Below are positions 17,815 through 28,061 of a stretch of DNA of 64,000 nt, piece by piece (the stretch's first letter is position 1; every line of letters begins with the position of its first letter). The notes beneath the pieces were generated by a model that was given only the letters and a program-made list of their open reading frames with translations, ran no database searches and was not told the origin of the DNA. A program made the position numbers and the translations under genes. The stretch comes from an uncultured Winogradskyella sp. (GTDB lineage: Bacteria; Bacteroidota; Bacteroidia; Flavobacteriales; Flavobacteriaceae): NCBI GenBank assembly GCA_913055905.1, contig CAJXLB010000001.1:124001-188000 (forward strand). Direction: 5' to 3'.

Positions 17815-20103
17815 ATGTCTGATTTTTATGTTTTTGTTGTTGGCCTGCTCTTTGTGCTAGCGATTTCAGATTTAATTGTAGGAGTGAGCAATGACGCCGT
17901 AAATTTCTTGAACTCTGCAATTGGCTCCAATGTAACATCGCGGCGAAATATAATGATAGTGGCCAGTCTTGGTATTTTGGTAGGCGCTACTTTTTCGAGT
18001 GGTATGATGGAAGTGGCACGAAAAGGAATTTTTAATCCCGACTATTTCTATTTTTCAGAAATCATGGTAGTGTTTATAGCTGTTATGATTACGGATATTA
18101 TTTTGCTCGATTTGTTCAACACATTCGGTATGCCAACCTCAACGACGGTATCGATAGTTTTTGAATTACTCGGTGCTGCTGTCGCGGTTTCTCTTTTAAA
18201 AATCGCATCTCAGGAAGAATCATTGGCTACTTTAGACAATTACATCAACTACTCAAGTGCCTTACTTATCATTTCTGGTATTTTTCTGTCTATTATAATT
18301 GCCTTTTCAATTGGAAGTGTTGTACAATATATCTCAAGACTCATTTTTACATTTAATGTTTCAAAAAATATGGCTTGGATAAATTATTTATGGTGCGGGC
18401 TGGCCTTGTCTTCACTAACTTATTTTTTATTCATAAAAGGGATATCTGGTGCTTCATTTATTTCGGAAGGACTTATAGCTAATGTTCAAAAAAATGCTCT
18501 AGTAACATTTGGGTTTGCCGTTGTAATTTGGACCTGTATTGTTGTTTTTTTACACAAAGCTTTTCAAATAAACATACTTAAAGTAGTTGTTTTATTCGGA
18601 ACATTTACATTAGCCATGTCATTTTCTGGCAATGACCTTGTTAATTTTATTGGCGTACCAATTGCAGGATATGAGTCTTATTTAGCTTGGAGTGCATCAG
18701 GAGTTCCGGCTGAAAGTTATGCCATGGGAATTTTACTAGAACCCATCCAATCAAAATCATATATGCTTTTATTAGCAGGTTTAATAATGACTGTTACTTT
18801 ATGGTTTTCAAAAAAAGCTAGGGCCGTAACGGAAACTGAAGTCAATCTTGGACGTCAAAGTGAGGGTGACGAACGCTTTAATCCTAACATTTTGTCTAAA
18901 CGCATCGTAAGATACTCCATTTTATTAGGCAAAAAGGTGAATGACGCCATTCCAGAGACTTGGCTGGAGAAGACTGAAAAGCGTTTTCAAACCTCACAAG
19001 AACTATACGACAACACAAAGGGTAAGCCACTACCAGCATTTGACTTGGTAAGAGCTTCTGTAAATTTGGCCGTAGCAAGTATTTTAATTGCCTATGCCAC
19101 CTCACTAAAGCTACCCCTTAGCACTACGTACGTTTCTTTTATGGTGGCAATGGGTACATCTCTCTCCGATAAAGCCTGGGGACGTAATAGTGCCGTATTT
19201 AGAATTGCAGGTGTTATAAACGTCATTGGCGGTTGGTTTGTTACAGCGATTTTAGCGTTTACTGCTTCTGCAGCGTTTGCGATATTTATTTATTTTTTTG
19301 ATATCAAAGCTATTGGCATCCTCATATTATTGGTTGTTTTTCTAATTAGCAGGACATTTCTTCTACACAAGAAAAAAGAGAAAGAAAAGAAAGCGAGAGA
19401 ACAATTTCAACGATCCCGTACATCTATCCTATTTGCAGACAGCATTAATCAAACCTCAGCAAAAGTTGCATCCTCATTATTGGTTGTGAGGGAAGCCTAT
19501 GAAAGTGCATTAAATGGTCTTTTGGATGAAGATCTAAATCTGCTCAAAACCTCCTTAAAGCGTGTAAACTCCATTAAGAAAGAACAAACCCAACTAAAAT
19601 ATCAACTTTTTGACTTAATAAAACGTCTAGACAACAAACCAACTCAATCTGGCCGACTGTATGTATTTGTCTATGACCTTGTCCAGGATATGGTACAATC
19701 CATATCGCTTATTTCTGAGACATGTTTAGAGCATGTATCCCGTAGTTTAACACCTGTCAATAATTATTACGGTACTGATATTTTAAAACTTAGAAATGAC
19801 ATAAATAACTATTTTGAAATTCTGGCTGAATTAATTAAAAACCAAAACTTTGCTAACCTAAACGAACTTATGACCCGTAAAAAAGAAATTTTAGAATCTA
19901 TAGAGCTTATACTTGCGGAACGCATAAATGACATAAGAAATAACGATTTGAATATGAGAAACAGTATGTTGCTTTTTACGATTCTATTAGAGAGTAAAGA
20001 CCTTGTGGCAATTTCTTCTAGATTTGCAAAATTATACAGTAGAATAAAGCCTTTGAGTCAAAGTAAAGGCAATTATTTTCTTTCTAAGAAAAATGACGGC
20101 TAG
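17815..20103 (+). CDS. PiT-family inorganic phosphate transporter with PhoU-like C-terminal domain (copy 2)
   Basis: 762 residues, a clear tandem paralogue of the preceding gene with the same architecture. It has GVSNDAVNFLNSAIGS, MPTSTTVSIVFELLG, SGNDLVNFIGVPIAGYES and LPLSTTYVSFMVAMGTSL in the membrane part, then a basic linker (KKKEKEKKAREQFQRS) and a PhoU-like helical tail from about residue 550. The tail and linker have diverged more than the membrane part, which suggests different affinity or regulation. It has its own upstream box array, so the pair may be transcribed separately. Confidence 0.92.
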   Translation: MSDFYVFVVGLLFVLAISDLIVGVSNDAVNFLNSAIGSNVTSRRNIMIVASLGILVGATFSSGMMEVARKGIFNPDYFYFSEIMVVFIAVMITDIILLDLFNTFGMPTSTTVSIVFELLGAAVAVSLLKIASQEESLATLDNYINYSSALLIISGIFLSIIIAFSIGSVVQYISRLIFTFNVSKNMAWINYLWCGLALSSLTYFLFIKGISGASFISEGLIANVQKNALVTFGFAVVIWTCIVVFLHKAFQINILKVVVLFGTFTLAMSFSGNDLVNFIGVPIAGYESYLAWSASGVPAESYAMGILLEPIQSKSYMLLLAGLIMTVTLWFSKKARAVTETEVNLGRQSEGDERFNPNILSKRIVRYSILLGKKVNDAIPETWLEKTEKRFQTSQELYDNTKGKPLPAFDLVRASVNLAVASILIAYATSLKLPLSTTYVSFMVAMGTSLSDKAWGRNSAVFRIAGVINVIGGWFVTAILAFTASAAFAIFIYFFDIKAIGILILLVVFLISRTFLLHKKKEKEKKAREQFQRSRTSILFADSINQTSAKVASSLLVVREAYESALNGLLDEDLNLLKTSLKRVNSIKKEQTQLKYQLFDLIKRLDNKPTQSGRLYVFVYDLVQDMVQSISLISETCLEHVSRSLTPVNNYYGTDILKLRNDINNYFEILAELIKNQNFANLNELMTRKKEILESIELILAERINDIRNNDLNMRNSMLLFTILLESKDLVAISSRFAKLYSRIKPLSQSKGNYFLSKKNDG

Positions 20104-20375
20104 AAACTACACCTTCCAGTCTAAAGAAAAACAAGCATCCCATAAAAATATTTTGAGTAAAAGTTTTTTATCTGGTTAAACTGTGAATTTTCACTTTCAC
20201 ACTGAATCTATGCAGGATATTGCTAATACCTCCTAGCTAAAACCGTATGCTAAGGGAATGAACAAAAATATTTATCTTCCTAAATCTCATTTATCCCTTA
20301 CAATTAAACTTAACATTACATTTAATTAACAATGAATTAATTTTATTAGTTTTCCAAAAAATTTTTGTCCAGACA

Positions 20376-20630
20376 ATGGCTTCTTATTTATTACCTGTTA
20401 ATGATCTTATTGAATCTATAGAGGATTTCAAAGATTTTGTATCATTAAAGCAATTCATTGATCAAAGTTCAAAGACTGTCAAATTATATAAATTAAGATA
20501 TTTAAACACTTCAGGAAAACTTGTGGTGATGCGAATAGAACTAAATTTAAAAAAGCATAAAATCTCTTACGGCTTATGGAAGGATAACGTCCTCCAAACC
20601 AAGAAGTTTTCTTCATCCATGGCAGATTAA
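20376..20630 (+). CDS. 84-residue protein of unknown function
   Basis: A small soluble ORF starting MASYLLPVNDLIESIEDFKD, with a basic amphipathic middle (LYKLRYLNTSGKLVVMRIELNLKKHKISYG). I recognise no domain. The 270 bp between the PiT gene and this ORF carry two TTAACA-like units 11 bp apart (ATTACA at 20315 and TTAACA at 20326) and an AT-rich stretch. AATTTTTG at 20360-20367 resembles a -7 box, but it is so close to the ATG that the transcript would be almost leaderless. Weak membership of the same regulon is possible. No clear terminator is seen. Confidence 0.55.
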   Translation: MASYLLPVNDLIESIEDFKDFVSLKQFIDQSSKTVKLYKLRYLNTSGKLVVMRIELNLKKHKISYGLWKDNVLQTKKFSSSMAD

Positions 20631-20738
20631 TTAGTTCCATCTAATAACGTGGTAATTTACTAACCCATTAAAGCCAAATTATTGTTTCAACTTAAAGCTT
20701 TATCTATAAAAAGCATCTACTTAAGGCTATCCTAGTAA

Positions 20739-21434
20739 TTAATTAAACGTTTTATATAAGATGGCAGTGTAGGCCATTAAATCTATGAACAAATGGCCAA
20801 TAATGTTAATTGTGAGATTTCGAAATTTCAGATAATAAAATTGCATTAAGCTACCTACCGCCAAGACAATAAATAAATGATCTATACCAGTTCGATAATG
20901 CATTAAAACAAATGCAATTAATGGAACAATAAATGCTATCCAATAGGAACCTTTTAATTTCATAAGTCTCTCAGTAGCGTAGCCTCTGTAAATAATCTCT
21001 TCGGCTATTCCTGCGGTTATTAAGCTTAAAATGCCGTAGGTAAAGACAAACTCTGGACCAACTAGACCTAGATTTGGGTTTTCTATCTGTTGCTCGAAGC
21101 TGGTTGTAATACCTAGTTGATTCAGTACAATTCTGTGAACAAGAATATATAACATGCTGAAGCCACCAAGTCCTAGACCAATACCCAAATATTCGAGTGT
21201 TGGTTTTTTTATGTTAAGAGATTTAAATTTACTTCTTTCACCAAATTTAATTAGACATAGTATCATTAATACTACCAACCAATCCACGCATTGCATTTGG
21301 TAATTTCTCACCTCGAAATCATCCGAAAGCACAGATTTATAAACAGATGGAAACCAAAAAATAGTTGTGAGTACAAGAACTATAAATAACCCTAAATAAG
21401 AGGTTTTCCTAAATCTATTATTGACAATAGACAT
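20739..21434 (-). CDS. CPBP-family intramembrane metalloprotease (Abi/CAAX type)
   Basis: 231 residues with six to eight hydrophobic helices. The family motifs are present: EEIIYRG (glutamate pair at about 145-146), FVLMHYRTG (second motif, FxxxH) and HLFIDL near the C-terminus. The fold is that of eukaryotic Rce1 CAAX proteases; bacterial members process membrane substrates or serve in bacteriocin immunity, but the substrate here is unknown. The gene stands alone between convergent and divergent neighbours. Confidence 0.85.
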   Translation of the reverse strand: MSIVNNRFRKTSYLGLFIVLVLTTIFWFPSVYKSVLSDDFEVRNYQMQCVDWLVVLMILCLIKFGERSKFKSLNIKKPTLEYLGIGLGLGGFSMLYILVHRIVLNQLGITTSFEQQIENPNLGLVGPEFVFTYGILSLITAGIAEEIIYRGYATERLMKLKGSYWIAFIVPLIAFVLMHYRTGIDHLFIVLAVGSLMQFYYLKFRNLTINIIGHLFIDLMAYTAILYKTFN

Positions 21435-21556
21435 CTTTTCTTTTTAACAAAATCAATATTAAAAAAGAATAATGAGAAATATCCGCATTTCAACGTCTAA
21501 AACTTTCCTCTTGTCGTATATGTAATGTATAAATTCTTTAAACCAATTATTAAATC

Positions 21557-22408
21557 ATGAAAAAAATTTCAATTCTTTTTGTTAGTGTTTTACTTCTAAG
21601 TTCATGTGTGTCCAAGAAAAAGTATGTGGCCTTAGAAGAAGAAAATGGCCAAATAAAAAGTGAGCTCACCAAAACACGCGTAGAGAAGGAAGAGCTTGAA
21701 AACAAATTTGCGGCTATAGAAGCACGTGTAAACGAATACAATGCCAAAATTCAATCTCTTAATCAAGATGTCGAAGGCTTAACCATAGAAAACGAAGCCA
21801 AATTTGAGGTGAATGAAGATGGTACTGTTATGTCTGGAATGAGCAAGCAAAAAATGTTGGAAACCTTAGATAAGGTTGATCCGGAAAAATTAGCTAAGGC
21901 AAAAACACTTAAGGACTCCATGAACCTTGCCGTTCAGTATAATTTAAGTAAGGCTATTGACACGAGCGATTTAGATGAAGACGAAGATCTTGTTGTAGAT
22001 ATTAACGAAACTGTAGTTATGATTTCTATAGCTGATGATATGTTGTTTAATACTGGAAGCTATCGTGTGAGCAATAAAGCAGACAAGATTTTGAAAAAAC
22101 TTGCCGATGTTATCAATTCTGAGCCTAGCTTAGATGTTATGGTTGAAGGACACACAGATTCTAGAAGTATCAATACAGCAAAAATCCAAGATAACTGGGA
22201 TCTTAGTGTGTTACGTGCTACATCTGTAGTTAGAAAGCTTCAGAAGCAATTTAAGGTAGCTCCTGAGCAATTAATTGCGTCTGGAAGAAGTAGCTACCAG
22301 CCACTTGTAGATAACGATTCTAAAGAGAATAGAGCTAAAAATAGACGTACACGCATTATTTTAATGCCGAATATAGACAAGTTTTTCGCCCTTATGGAGG
22401 CCAATTAA
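21557..22408 (+). CDS. OmpA-family lipoprotein with coiled coil
   Basis: 283 residues. A lipobox (LLLSSC, Cys about 17) is followed by a coiled coil (about 25-75; KYVALEEENGQIKSELTKTR), a spacer, and a C-terminal OmpA-like peptidoglycan-binding domain (about 145-275). The conserved VEGHTDSRS, ELSVLRA-like DLSVLRATSVVRKL and ENRAKNRRTRIILMP segments are present. It probably links the outer membrane to peptidoglycan. Single-gene unit with two terminators downstream. Confidence 0.9.
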   Translation: MKKISILFVSVLLLSSCVSKKKYVALEEENGQIKSELTKTRVEKEELENKFAAIEARVNEYNAKIQSLNQDVEGLTIENEAKFEVNEDGTVMSGMSKQKMLETLDKVDPEKLAKAKTLKDSMNLAVQYNLSKAIDTSDLDEDEDLVVDINETVVMISIADDMLFNTGSYRVSNKADKILKKLADVINSEPSLDVMVEGHTDSRSINTAKIQDNWDLSVLRATSVVRKLQKQFKVAPEQLIASGRSSYQPLVDNDSKENRAKNRRTRIILMPNIDKFFALMEAN

Positions 22409-22427
22409 TCCATTACCCTCAACGAAT

Positions 22428-22470
22428 AAAAAGCATCCTCCCGTATAGTTCGGCATTGGGTGCTTTTTTT
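22428..22470 (+). terminator. terminator of the OmpA-like gene
   Basis: AAAAGCATCC pairs with GGGTGCTTTT (one G-U pair) across an approximately 20-base loop, followed by a T run. Confidence 0.7.
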
Positions 22471-22493
22471 GTTATACAATCTAATACTAGTTG

Positions 22494-22525
22494 AAAAAAA
22501 ACCTCTCAGATTGAGAGGTTTTTTT
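22494..22525. terminator. bidirectional terminator between the OmpA-like gene and nrdA
   Basis: Perfect hairpin AAAAAAACCTCTCA / TGAGAGGTTTTTTT with a 3-base loop. A and T runs on both sides allow use by both convergent genes. Confidence 0.9.
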
Positions 22526-22554
22526 AACACTTAAAACAATGGTATAAGTCGTTT

Positions 22555-25026
22555 CTAAGACCCACACATTAAACAATCATCACCTTCCCCTTCTTTCGCC
22601 TGCGCTATTAACGCCTTCATTTCTTCGGGTGTTAATGGCTCAACCTCTGTGGTCTCTTGGGTAAACTTAGCAGCGGTTTTTGCAGCTTTGGCTTTTTGTT
22701 TTGCTACCACGGCATCTTCAGTTACCTTAACAGCCTCTGCGACCGGTTGCTCTTTCTTCTTATTGGTTAGAGTGAACTTAATGGCATCTACAGCACTCTT
22801 AGTGCGCAGGTAGTACATGCCTGTTTTTAAGCCGCTCTTCCAAGCGTAAAAATGCATAGAGGTCAATTTGGCCATTGTTGCGCCTTCCATAAATAAGTTC
22901 AACGATTGTGATTGGTCAATAAAATAACCACGCTGACGGGACATGTCAATAATATCCTTCATGCTAAGTTCCCAAACCGTTTTGTAAAGCTCCTTAATGT
23001 CTTCTGGAATAACATCGATGCCTTGAATTGAACCGTTGGCTCTCATGATGTCCTGCTTAACACTTTCATTCCATAAACCAAGTTCAACTAAATCTTCCAA
23101 GAGATGCTTATTTACAACAATAAACTCTCCAGAAAGAACACGTCTGGTGTAAATGTTAGAGGTGTATGGCTCAAAACACTCGTTATTTCCTAATATTTGC
23201 GATGTACTTGCTGTTGGCATCGGAGCGACTAAAAGTGAATTTCTTACGCCATGCTTAAGGACTTGCTTACGCAACTTTGCCCAGTCCCAGCGACCACTTA
23301 ACTCTTCATCTTTTATGTTCCAAAGATTGTGTTGAAACTCACCTTTACTTATTGGCGAGCCTTCATAGGTTTGATAAGGCCCATCAGCTTTAGCCTCTTC
23401 CATAGAAGCGGTAACGGCTGCGTAGTAAAGGGTTTCAAAAATATCTTGATTTAACTTTTTAGCTTCATCACTCGTAAAAGGCAGACGTAACTTAATAAAG
23501 GTATCTGCCAGACCTTGCACACCCAGTCCTATCGGTCTGTGACGGAAATTAGAATTCTCAGCCTCTGGTACTGGATAGTAATTTCTATCGATAACGCGAT
23601 TTAAATTTTTGGTAACGCGCTTGGTTATTCTAAACAACTCCTTGTGATCAAACTCACCATTCTTTACAAACATTGGCAAGGCAATTGATGCTAAGTTACA
23701 GACCGCTACTTCATCTGGAGAGGTATATTCCAATATCTCTGTACAAAGGTTGGAGGACTTAATGGTTCCTAGGTTCTTTTGGTTAGACTTGCGGTTAGCA
23801 GCGTCTTTATAAAGCATGTATGGTGTCCCGGTCTCAATCTGAGACTCGAGGATTTTTTCCCACAATTCCCTTGCCTTTATTGTTTTGCGCCCTTTACCTT
23901 CCGCTTCATACTTGGTATATAGAGCTTCAAACTCTTCACTGTGAGTATCTGCCAAACCTGGACATTCGTTAGGACACATTAAGGTCCATTCGCCATCTTC
24001 CTGTACTCGTTTCATAAAGAGATCAGAAATCCACATCGCATAGAACAAATCGCGTGCACGCATCTCTTCTTTTCCGTGGTTCTTCTTAAGGTCCAGGAAA
24101 TCAAATATATCCGCGTGCCAAGTTTCAAGATAAATGGCAAAACTGCCTTTGCGCTTTCCACCGCCTTGATCTACATAACGTGCCGTATCATTAAATACAC
24201 GAAGCATGGGTACAATTCCGTTTGAGGTGCCGTTTGTACCTGCAATATAGCTTCCCGTAGCTCTGATATTGTGTATAGATAAGCCTATACCTCCAGCAGA
24301 TTGTGAGATTTTAGCTGTTTGCTTTAATGTATCATAAATACCATCAATGCTATCTTCTTTCATGGTTAACAAGAAACAAGACGACATTTGTGGTTTTGGT
24401 GTCCCTGAATTAAACAGTGTTGGCGTTGCATGAGTAAAGTACTTTTTGGACATTAACTCATAGGTTTCCAGTACAGCATCTAAATCATCTAAATGAATAC
24501 CAACAGATACACGCATTAGCATGTGTTGTGGGCGCTCAGCAATTTTGCCATTCAGTTTTAATAAGTAGGAGCGTTCTAGAGTCTTAAACCCGAAATAATC
24601 GTAACCAAAATCACGATTGTAAATAATGGCAGAATCTAATTTATCTTTATTCTCTGTAATGACTTTATATACTTCATCTGAGAGTAGTGGTGCTTTCTTT
24701 CCGGTTCTTGGGTTAACGTATGTGTATAAATCTTCCATGACATCGCTGAAAGATTTTTTGGTGTTTTTATGTAGGTTAGAAACCGAAATTCGTGCAGCTA
24801 ACTTCGCATAGTCAGGATGACTTGTGGTCATTGTCGCAGCAATTTCTGCGGCAAGATTGTCTAGTTCACTTGTAGTAACGCCATCGTACAAGCCTTCTAT
24901 GACTCGCATGGCTACCTTTACGGGATCCACTAATTCGTTTAACCCATAACACAATTTTCTTACTCTTGCCGTAATCTTATCGAACATCATAGGTTCTTTA
25001 CGGCCGTCTCTTTTAATTACATACAT
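22555..25026 (-). CDS. nrdA: ribonucleoside-diphosphate reductase, alpha subunit (class Ia)
   Basis: 823 residues. It holds an N-terminal ATP-cone ([19 protein letters not shown]) for allosteric control, the active-site region [20 protein letters not shown], the loop [26 protein letters not shown] with the second active-site Cys, and the radical-transfer Tyr region in the C-terminal half. The C-terminus DDCLMCGS is the redox-shuttle Cys pair. A Lys/Ala/Glu-rich linker (about 750-800) precedes that tail. It reduces NDPs to dNDPs with NrdB, encoded about 200 bp upstream on the same strand. Confidence 0.97.
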   Translation of the reverse strand: MYVIKRDGRKEPMMFDKITARVRKLCYGLNELVDPVKVAMRVIEGLYDGVTTSELDNLAAEIAATMTTSHPDYAKLAARISVSNLHKNTKKSFSDVMEDLYTYVNPRTGKKAPLLSDEVYKVITENKDKLDSAIIYNRDFGYDYFGFKTLERSYLLKLNGKIAERPQHMLMRVSVGIHLDDLDAVLETYELMSKKYFTHATPTLFNSGTPKPQMSSCFLLTMKEDSIDGIYDTLKQTAKISQSAGGIGLSIHNIRATGSYIAGTNGTSNGIVPMLRVFNDTARYVDQGGGKRKGSFAIYLETWHADIFDFLDLKKNHGKEEMRARDLFYAMWISDLFMKRVQEDGEWTLMCPNECPGLADTHSEEFEALYTKYEAEGKGRKTIKARELWEKILESQIETGTPYMLYKDAANRKSNQKNLGTIKSSNLCTEILEYTSPDEVAVCNLASIALPMFVKNGEFDHKELFRITKRVTKNLNRVIDRNYYPVPEAENSNFRHRPIGLGVQGLADTFIKLRLPFTSDEAKKLNQDIFETLYYAAVTASMEEAKADGPYQTYEGSPISKGEFQHNLWNIKDEELSGRWDWAKLRKQVLKHGVRNSLLVAPMPTASTSQILGNNECFEPYTSNIYTRRVLSGEFIVVNKHLLEDLVELGLWNESVKQDIMRANGSIQGIDVIPEDIKELYKTVWELSMKDIIDMSRQRGYFIDQSQSLNLFMEGATMAKLTSMHFYAWKSGLKTGMYYLRTKSAVDAIKFTLTNKKKEQPVAEAVKVTEDAVVAKQKAKAAKTAAKFTQETTEVEPLTPEEMKALIAQAKEGEGDDCLMCGS

Positions 25027-25224
25027 ACGTTATTTAATTTAATACCCGCTGAATACACCAACTCAGCATGGCGTTAGTTAGTTAGTTCGAGCAGACAAGT
25101 TTCCTGTATAGGCAACCTACCCACTACTGTTAGATTAATTAATTGTTATAGAATCTGCCTCAAAACTTAGATTTGGGACAGAAAAGGCATTGGATTTTTT
25201 GGCCTAAGTCTAGACCTAACCCAA

Positions 25225-26205
25225 TTAAAAGTCAGCGTCGAAAGAAAATTTATCTTTCTCTTCTTCCTTGTTTAGCACTCCGGCTTTTTGATATTCTGAA
25301 ACGCGTTTTTCAAAGAAATTGGTTTTTCCTTGAAGCGAAATCATATCCATAAAATCGAACGGATTTGACGCATTGTATTCTTTCTCACATCCAAGCTCTC
25401 CTAATAGCCTATCCGTAACAAACTCTAAATATTGCGTCATGAGTTTAGCATTCATCCCTATAAGGCTTACAGGCAATGATTCTGTGATAAACTCTCTTTC
25501 TATATTTAATGCATCTATGATAATTTCACGTATACGCTCTTTTGGCACTTTATTTACCAAGTGGTTATTGTGCAGGTGTACTGCAAAATCACAGTGAACA
25601 CCTTCGTCTCTAGATATTAATTCATTTGAGAAGGTTAAACCTGGCATTAAGCCTCTTTTCTTTAACCAAAAAATAGAGCAGAACGCTCCTGAGAAGAAAA
25701 TACCTTCTACTGCTGCAAAAGCAATTAAACGCTCGGCAAAACTTGGCGACTCAATCCACTTTAAGGCCCAGTCTGCTTTTTTCTTAATGGCTGGAAAATT
25801 TTCTATGGCCTTAAAAAGGACATCTTTCTCTTCCTCATCTTTAACGTAGGTGTCTATAAGTAACGAGTAAGTTTCACTGTGGATATTCTCCATCATGATT
25901 TGGAAGCCGTAGAAAAACTTAGCTTCACTGTACTGAACCTCGTTTACAAAATTTTCCGCCAGATTTTCATTTACAATCCCATCACTTGCGGCAAAAAAGG
26001 CTAAAATATGTTTAATAAAATAACGTTCGTCATCATTTAATTTAGTAGACCAATCCGATAAATCTTGGTGTAAATCTATTTCCTCAGCGGTCCAAAAACT
26101 AGCTTCGGACTTCTTGTACCACTCCCATAAATCATGGTGCTGGATTGGAAAAATTACAAAACGATCTTTGTTTTCTTCTAAAATTGGTTCTACTGCTTGC
26201 GACAT
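25225..26205 (-). CDS. nrdB: ribonucleoside-diphosphate reductase, beta subunit (class Ia)
   Basis: 326 residues, the diiron-tyrosyl radical subunit. The metal/radical segment [17 protein letters not shown] aligns with E115, H118 and the radical Tyr122 of E. coli R2, so this is the tyrosyl (Ia-type) enzyme. [19 protein letters not shown] and [17 protein letters not shown] supply the remaining ligands. It precedes nrdA, with a roughly 200-bp gap without an ORF, so differential expression of the subunits is possible. A -7-like element (AATCTTTG on the minus strand, 26262-26269) lies upstream. Confidence 0.97.
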   Translation of the reverse strand: MSQAVEPILEENKDRFVIFPIQHHDLWEWYKKSEASFWTAEEIDLHQDLSDWSTKLNDDERYFIKHILAFFAASDGIVNENLAENFVNEVQYSEAKFFYGFQIMMENIHSETYSLLIDTYVKDEEEKDVLFKAIENFPAIKKKADWALKWIESPSFAERLIAFAAVEGIFFSGAFCSIFWLKKRGLMPGLTFSNELISRDEGVHCDFAVHLHNNHLVNKVPKERIREIIIDALNIEREFITESLPVSLIGMNAKLMTQYLEFVTDRLLGELGCEKEYNASNPFDFMDMISLQGKTNFFEKRVSEYQKAGVLNKEEEKDKFSFDADF

Positions 26206-26552
26206 GTTTCTTTTACTTTTTTTGACTATTAAACAACTTTTTAGGAGTGATTTGGGACTGACAAAGATTTAAAAATGTATAGGATAATGAAAGGTAATTT
26301 TATAAACATTGTCAACAAGTTTTTAACAAGTTGGCGGTATGGCCATTATCACTGCACCTTAAACAAAATAAGGCTTATATTGCTTGTTTTCAATAGATTA
26401 CAGAATTTTGTGAAATATAAAAATTGTAAGAATGTGCTTAATAAATAAGACTTAAAGTACCGTGCTTAAAGGGTTTTGTTTGTGGAATTTTTTTGCCATT
26501 TCATTGATCAAAATCAATAGCCCATCACTTCCTTTTTAAAACAAAATTCAGG
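26206..26552. other. intergenic region upstream of nrdB
   Basis: 347 bp without a credible gene. It contains the putative nrdB -7 element (26262-26269, minus strand) and a direct repeat AACAAGTT at 26314-26321 and 26325-26332, the copies 11 bp apart. I see no NrdR-type palindromic pair and no terminator. Confidence 0.4.
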
Positions 26553-27125
26553 CTAGTCTTTTTGCCGCTCTTGGGCAATTTTTTCCAATTCTTGATACCA
26601 TGCTTCACCAAATTTTCTGATTAGAGCTTGCTTCACGAATTTGTAAATTGGCACCTGAAGTTCCTTACCCAAAGTACAGGCATCATCACAGATATGCCAT
26701 CTGTCGTAATTGACTGCCGAGAATTCTGAATAGTCCTTAACACGTACTGGATATAAATGACAACTTACCGGCTTTTTCCAATCAATGGCGCCTTGGTTAT
26801 ACGCTTCCTCAATACCGCAGAGGGCCTTGTTTTTATCGTCAAAAATGACATAGGCACAATCGGCACCATTAATCAGAGGTGTTTCGAGCTCACCCAATGG
26901 ACTGTTTATTGAAGTCCCTTGAGCTTCAATAGCTGCTATACCTTCTTTTCTAAGAAATGGTTTTATTTTCGGATACAACTCCTCGAGTATCCCAACTTCT
27001 TCTTTTTCTAGTGGTGCCCCAGCGTCGCCTTCCACGCAGCAAGCCCCTTTACAAGCTGAAAGATTACAGACAAAATCATTTTCTATGATGTCTTCGGAAA
27101 CGAGTGTTTTTTTAAGCTGAAACAT
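26553..27125 (-). CDS. DUF3109 family cysteine-cluster protein
   Basis: 190 residues. The N-terminal CNLSACKGACCVEG cysteine cluster plus later CHLYPVRV and CDDAC cysteines match the YkgJ/DUF3109 type of predicted zinc or iron-sulfur proteins. The biochemical function is unknown. It is widespread as a conserved single gene in Bacteroidota. It is transcribed divergently from marC. Confidence 0.85.
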   Translation of the reverse strand: MFQLKKTLVSEDIIENDFVCNLSACKGACCVEGDAGAPLEKEEVGILEELYPKIKPFLRKEGIAAIEAQGTSINSPLGELETPLINGADCAYVIFDDKNKALCGIEEAYNQGAIDWKKPVSCHLYPVRVKDYSEFSAVNYDRWHICDDACTLGKELQVPIYKFVKQALIRKFGEAWYQELEKIAQERQKD

Positions 27126-27161
27126 GGTACAAAAATAGCTAAACTTTACAGTTATTTAACG

Positions 27162-27191
27162 TTGAAAATCAGTAAAGAAATCGCACCTTTG
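27162..27191 (+). promoter_or_regulatory. promoter of marC-type gene
   Basis: TTG (27162-27164), 19 bp, then CACCTTTG (27184-27191, seven of eight matches to TAnnTTTG). This is the standard Bacteroidota spacing. It fixes the gene start at the ATG at 27216, because the longer reading would begin inside the promoter. Confidence 0.65.
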
Positions 27192-27215
27192 CGGCGAATT
27201 TTAAAACGGCTTCTA

Positions 27216-27797
27216 ATGCAACTTAATTTTAAGGAAATATTCACTGCGTTTATGGTCCTTTTCGCAGTCATAGATATCGTTGGTAACATACCCATCATTA
27301 TAGATTTACGTAAAAAAGTTGGCCATATACAGAGTGAGAAAGCCTCGCTTATTGCAGGTGTTATCATGATCTTATTCCTCTTTTTGGGAAAAAGTATTTT
27401 AAGCCTTATTGGTGTTGATGTTAATTCCTTTGCCGTTGCTGGTGCTTTTGTTATCTTTTTCATAGCCTTGGAAATGATATTGGGGATTACCCTCTACAAA
27501 GATGAAGAGCACAATGCACTTACGGCTTCTGTATTTCCGTTGGCCTTCCCATTAATCGCTGGGCCAGGGAGCTTAACAACCTTGTTGTCCTTGCGCGCAG
27601 AGTTTCACATTCAAAATATTATCGTTGCCGTAATCGCAAACGTATTGGTAATATATATAGTTCTTAAAACTTCTGCTAAAATTGAGCGTGTTATTGGCGG
27701 AAATGGAATTCAAATTATTAGAAAAGTATTTGGTGTAATCCTATTGGCCATTGCGGTTAAACTTTTTGCCCATAATATTAAAGCCTTGTTCATTTAA
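27216..27797 (+). CDS. MarC family integral membrane protein
   Basis: About 193 residues with six transmembrane helices. The start MQLNFKEIFTAFMVLFAVIDIVGNIPI is typical of MarC/YchE, with FPLAFPLIAGPGSLTTL as the conserved second-half motif. Despite the name, members have no proven antibiotic role and their transport substrate is unknown. I use the ATG at 27216, since the promoter lies between 27162 and 27191. Confidence 0.9.
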   Translation: MQLNFKEIFTAFMVLFAVIDIVGNIPIIIDLRKKVGHIQSEKASLIAGVIMILFLFLGKSILSLIGVDVNSFAVAGAFVIFFIALEMILGITLYKDEEHNALTASVFPLAFPLIAGPGSLTTLLSLRAEFHIQNIIVAVIANVLVIYIVLKTSAKIERVIGGNGIQIIRKVFGVILLAIAVKLFAHNIKALFI

Positions 27798-27830
27798 TTA
27801 GACGCATTTCTGATTACCGATTTGAAGCAT

Positions 27831-27838
27831 TATCTTTG
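27831..27838 (+). promoter_or_regulatory. -7 box for the small membrane protein/flavoprotein operon
   Basis: TATCTTTG, an exact consensus match, 20 bp before the ATG at 27858. Confidence 0.55.
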
Positions 27839-27857
27839 CATTAGAGAATAAAAAACT

Positions 27858-28061
27858 ATGAAAATTGCAACGCTTATCTTATCTATATTAGCGATACTAT
27901 TGATTGCCTTTAATGCTACTAAACTTAATTTTAACGCTCTTTTTGAGGGTGAGAGCTTTACAGCTGTTTTAACTATAATCGCTGGTCTTTGCGCTTTAAT
28001 TTTATTGCAGATTCTAAGAGTGTCCATGAAAATTGAGGCCCTTCAAAAACGTCGCAAATGA
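27858..28061 (+). CDS. 67-residue two-helix membrane protein
   Basis: Two hydrophobic helices (about 3-20 and 33-52) and a basic C-terminus (MKIEALQKRRK). No family recognised. It overlaps the next gene by 4 bp (ATGA), so it is probably translationally coupled to the flavoprotein and may anchor it to the membrane. That link is positional inference. Confidence 0.7.
   Translation: MKIATLILSILAILLIAFNATKLNFNALFEGESFTAVLTIIAGLCALILLQILRVSMKIEALQKRRK

Noticed and set aside
26312-26328. TCAACA and TTAACA hexamers 11 bp apart upstream of nrdB, resembling the phosphate boxes
   Set aside because: Only two units, pointing away from nrdB (plus strand) with no plus-strand gene or -7 box after them. It shows that two-unit matches can arise by chance in this AT-rich DNA, so I give weight only to arrays of three or more.
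27162-27215. Longer N-terminus for the MarC-type protein
   Set aside because: The promoter TTG-N19-CACCTTTG lies in this stretch, so it is not translated.
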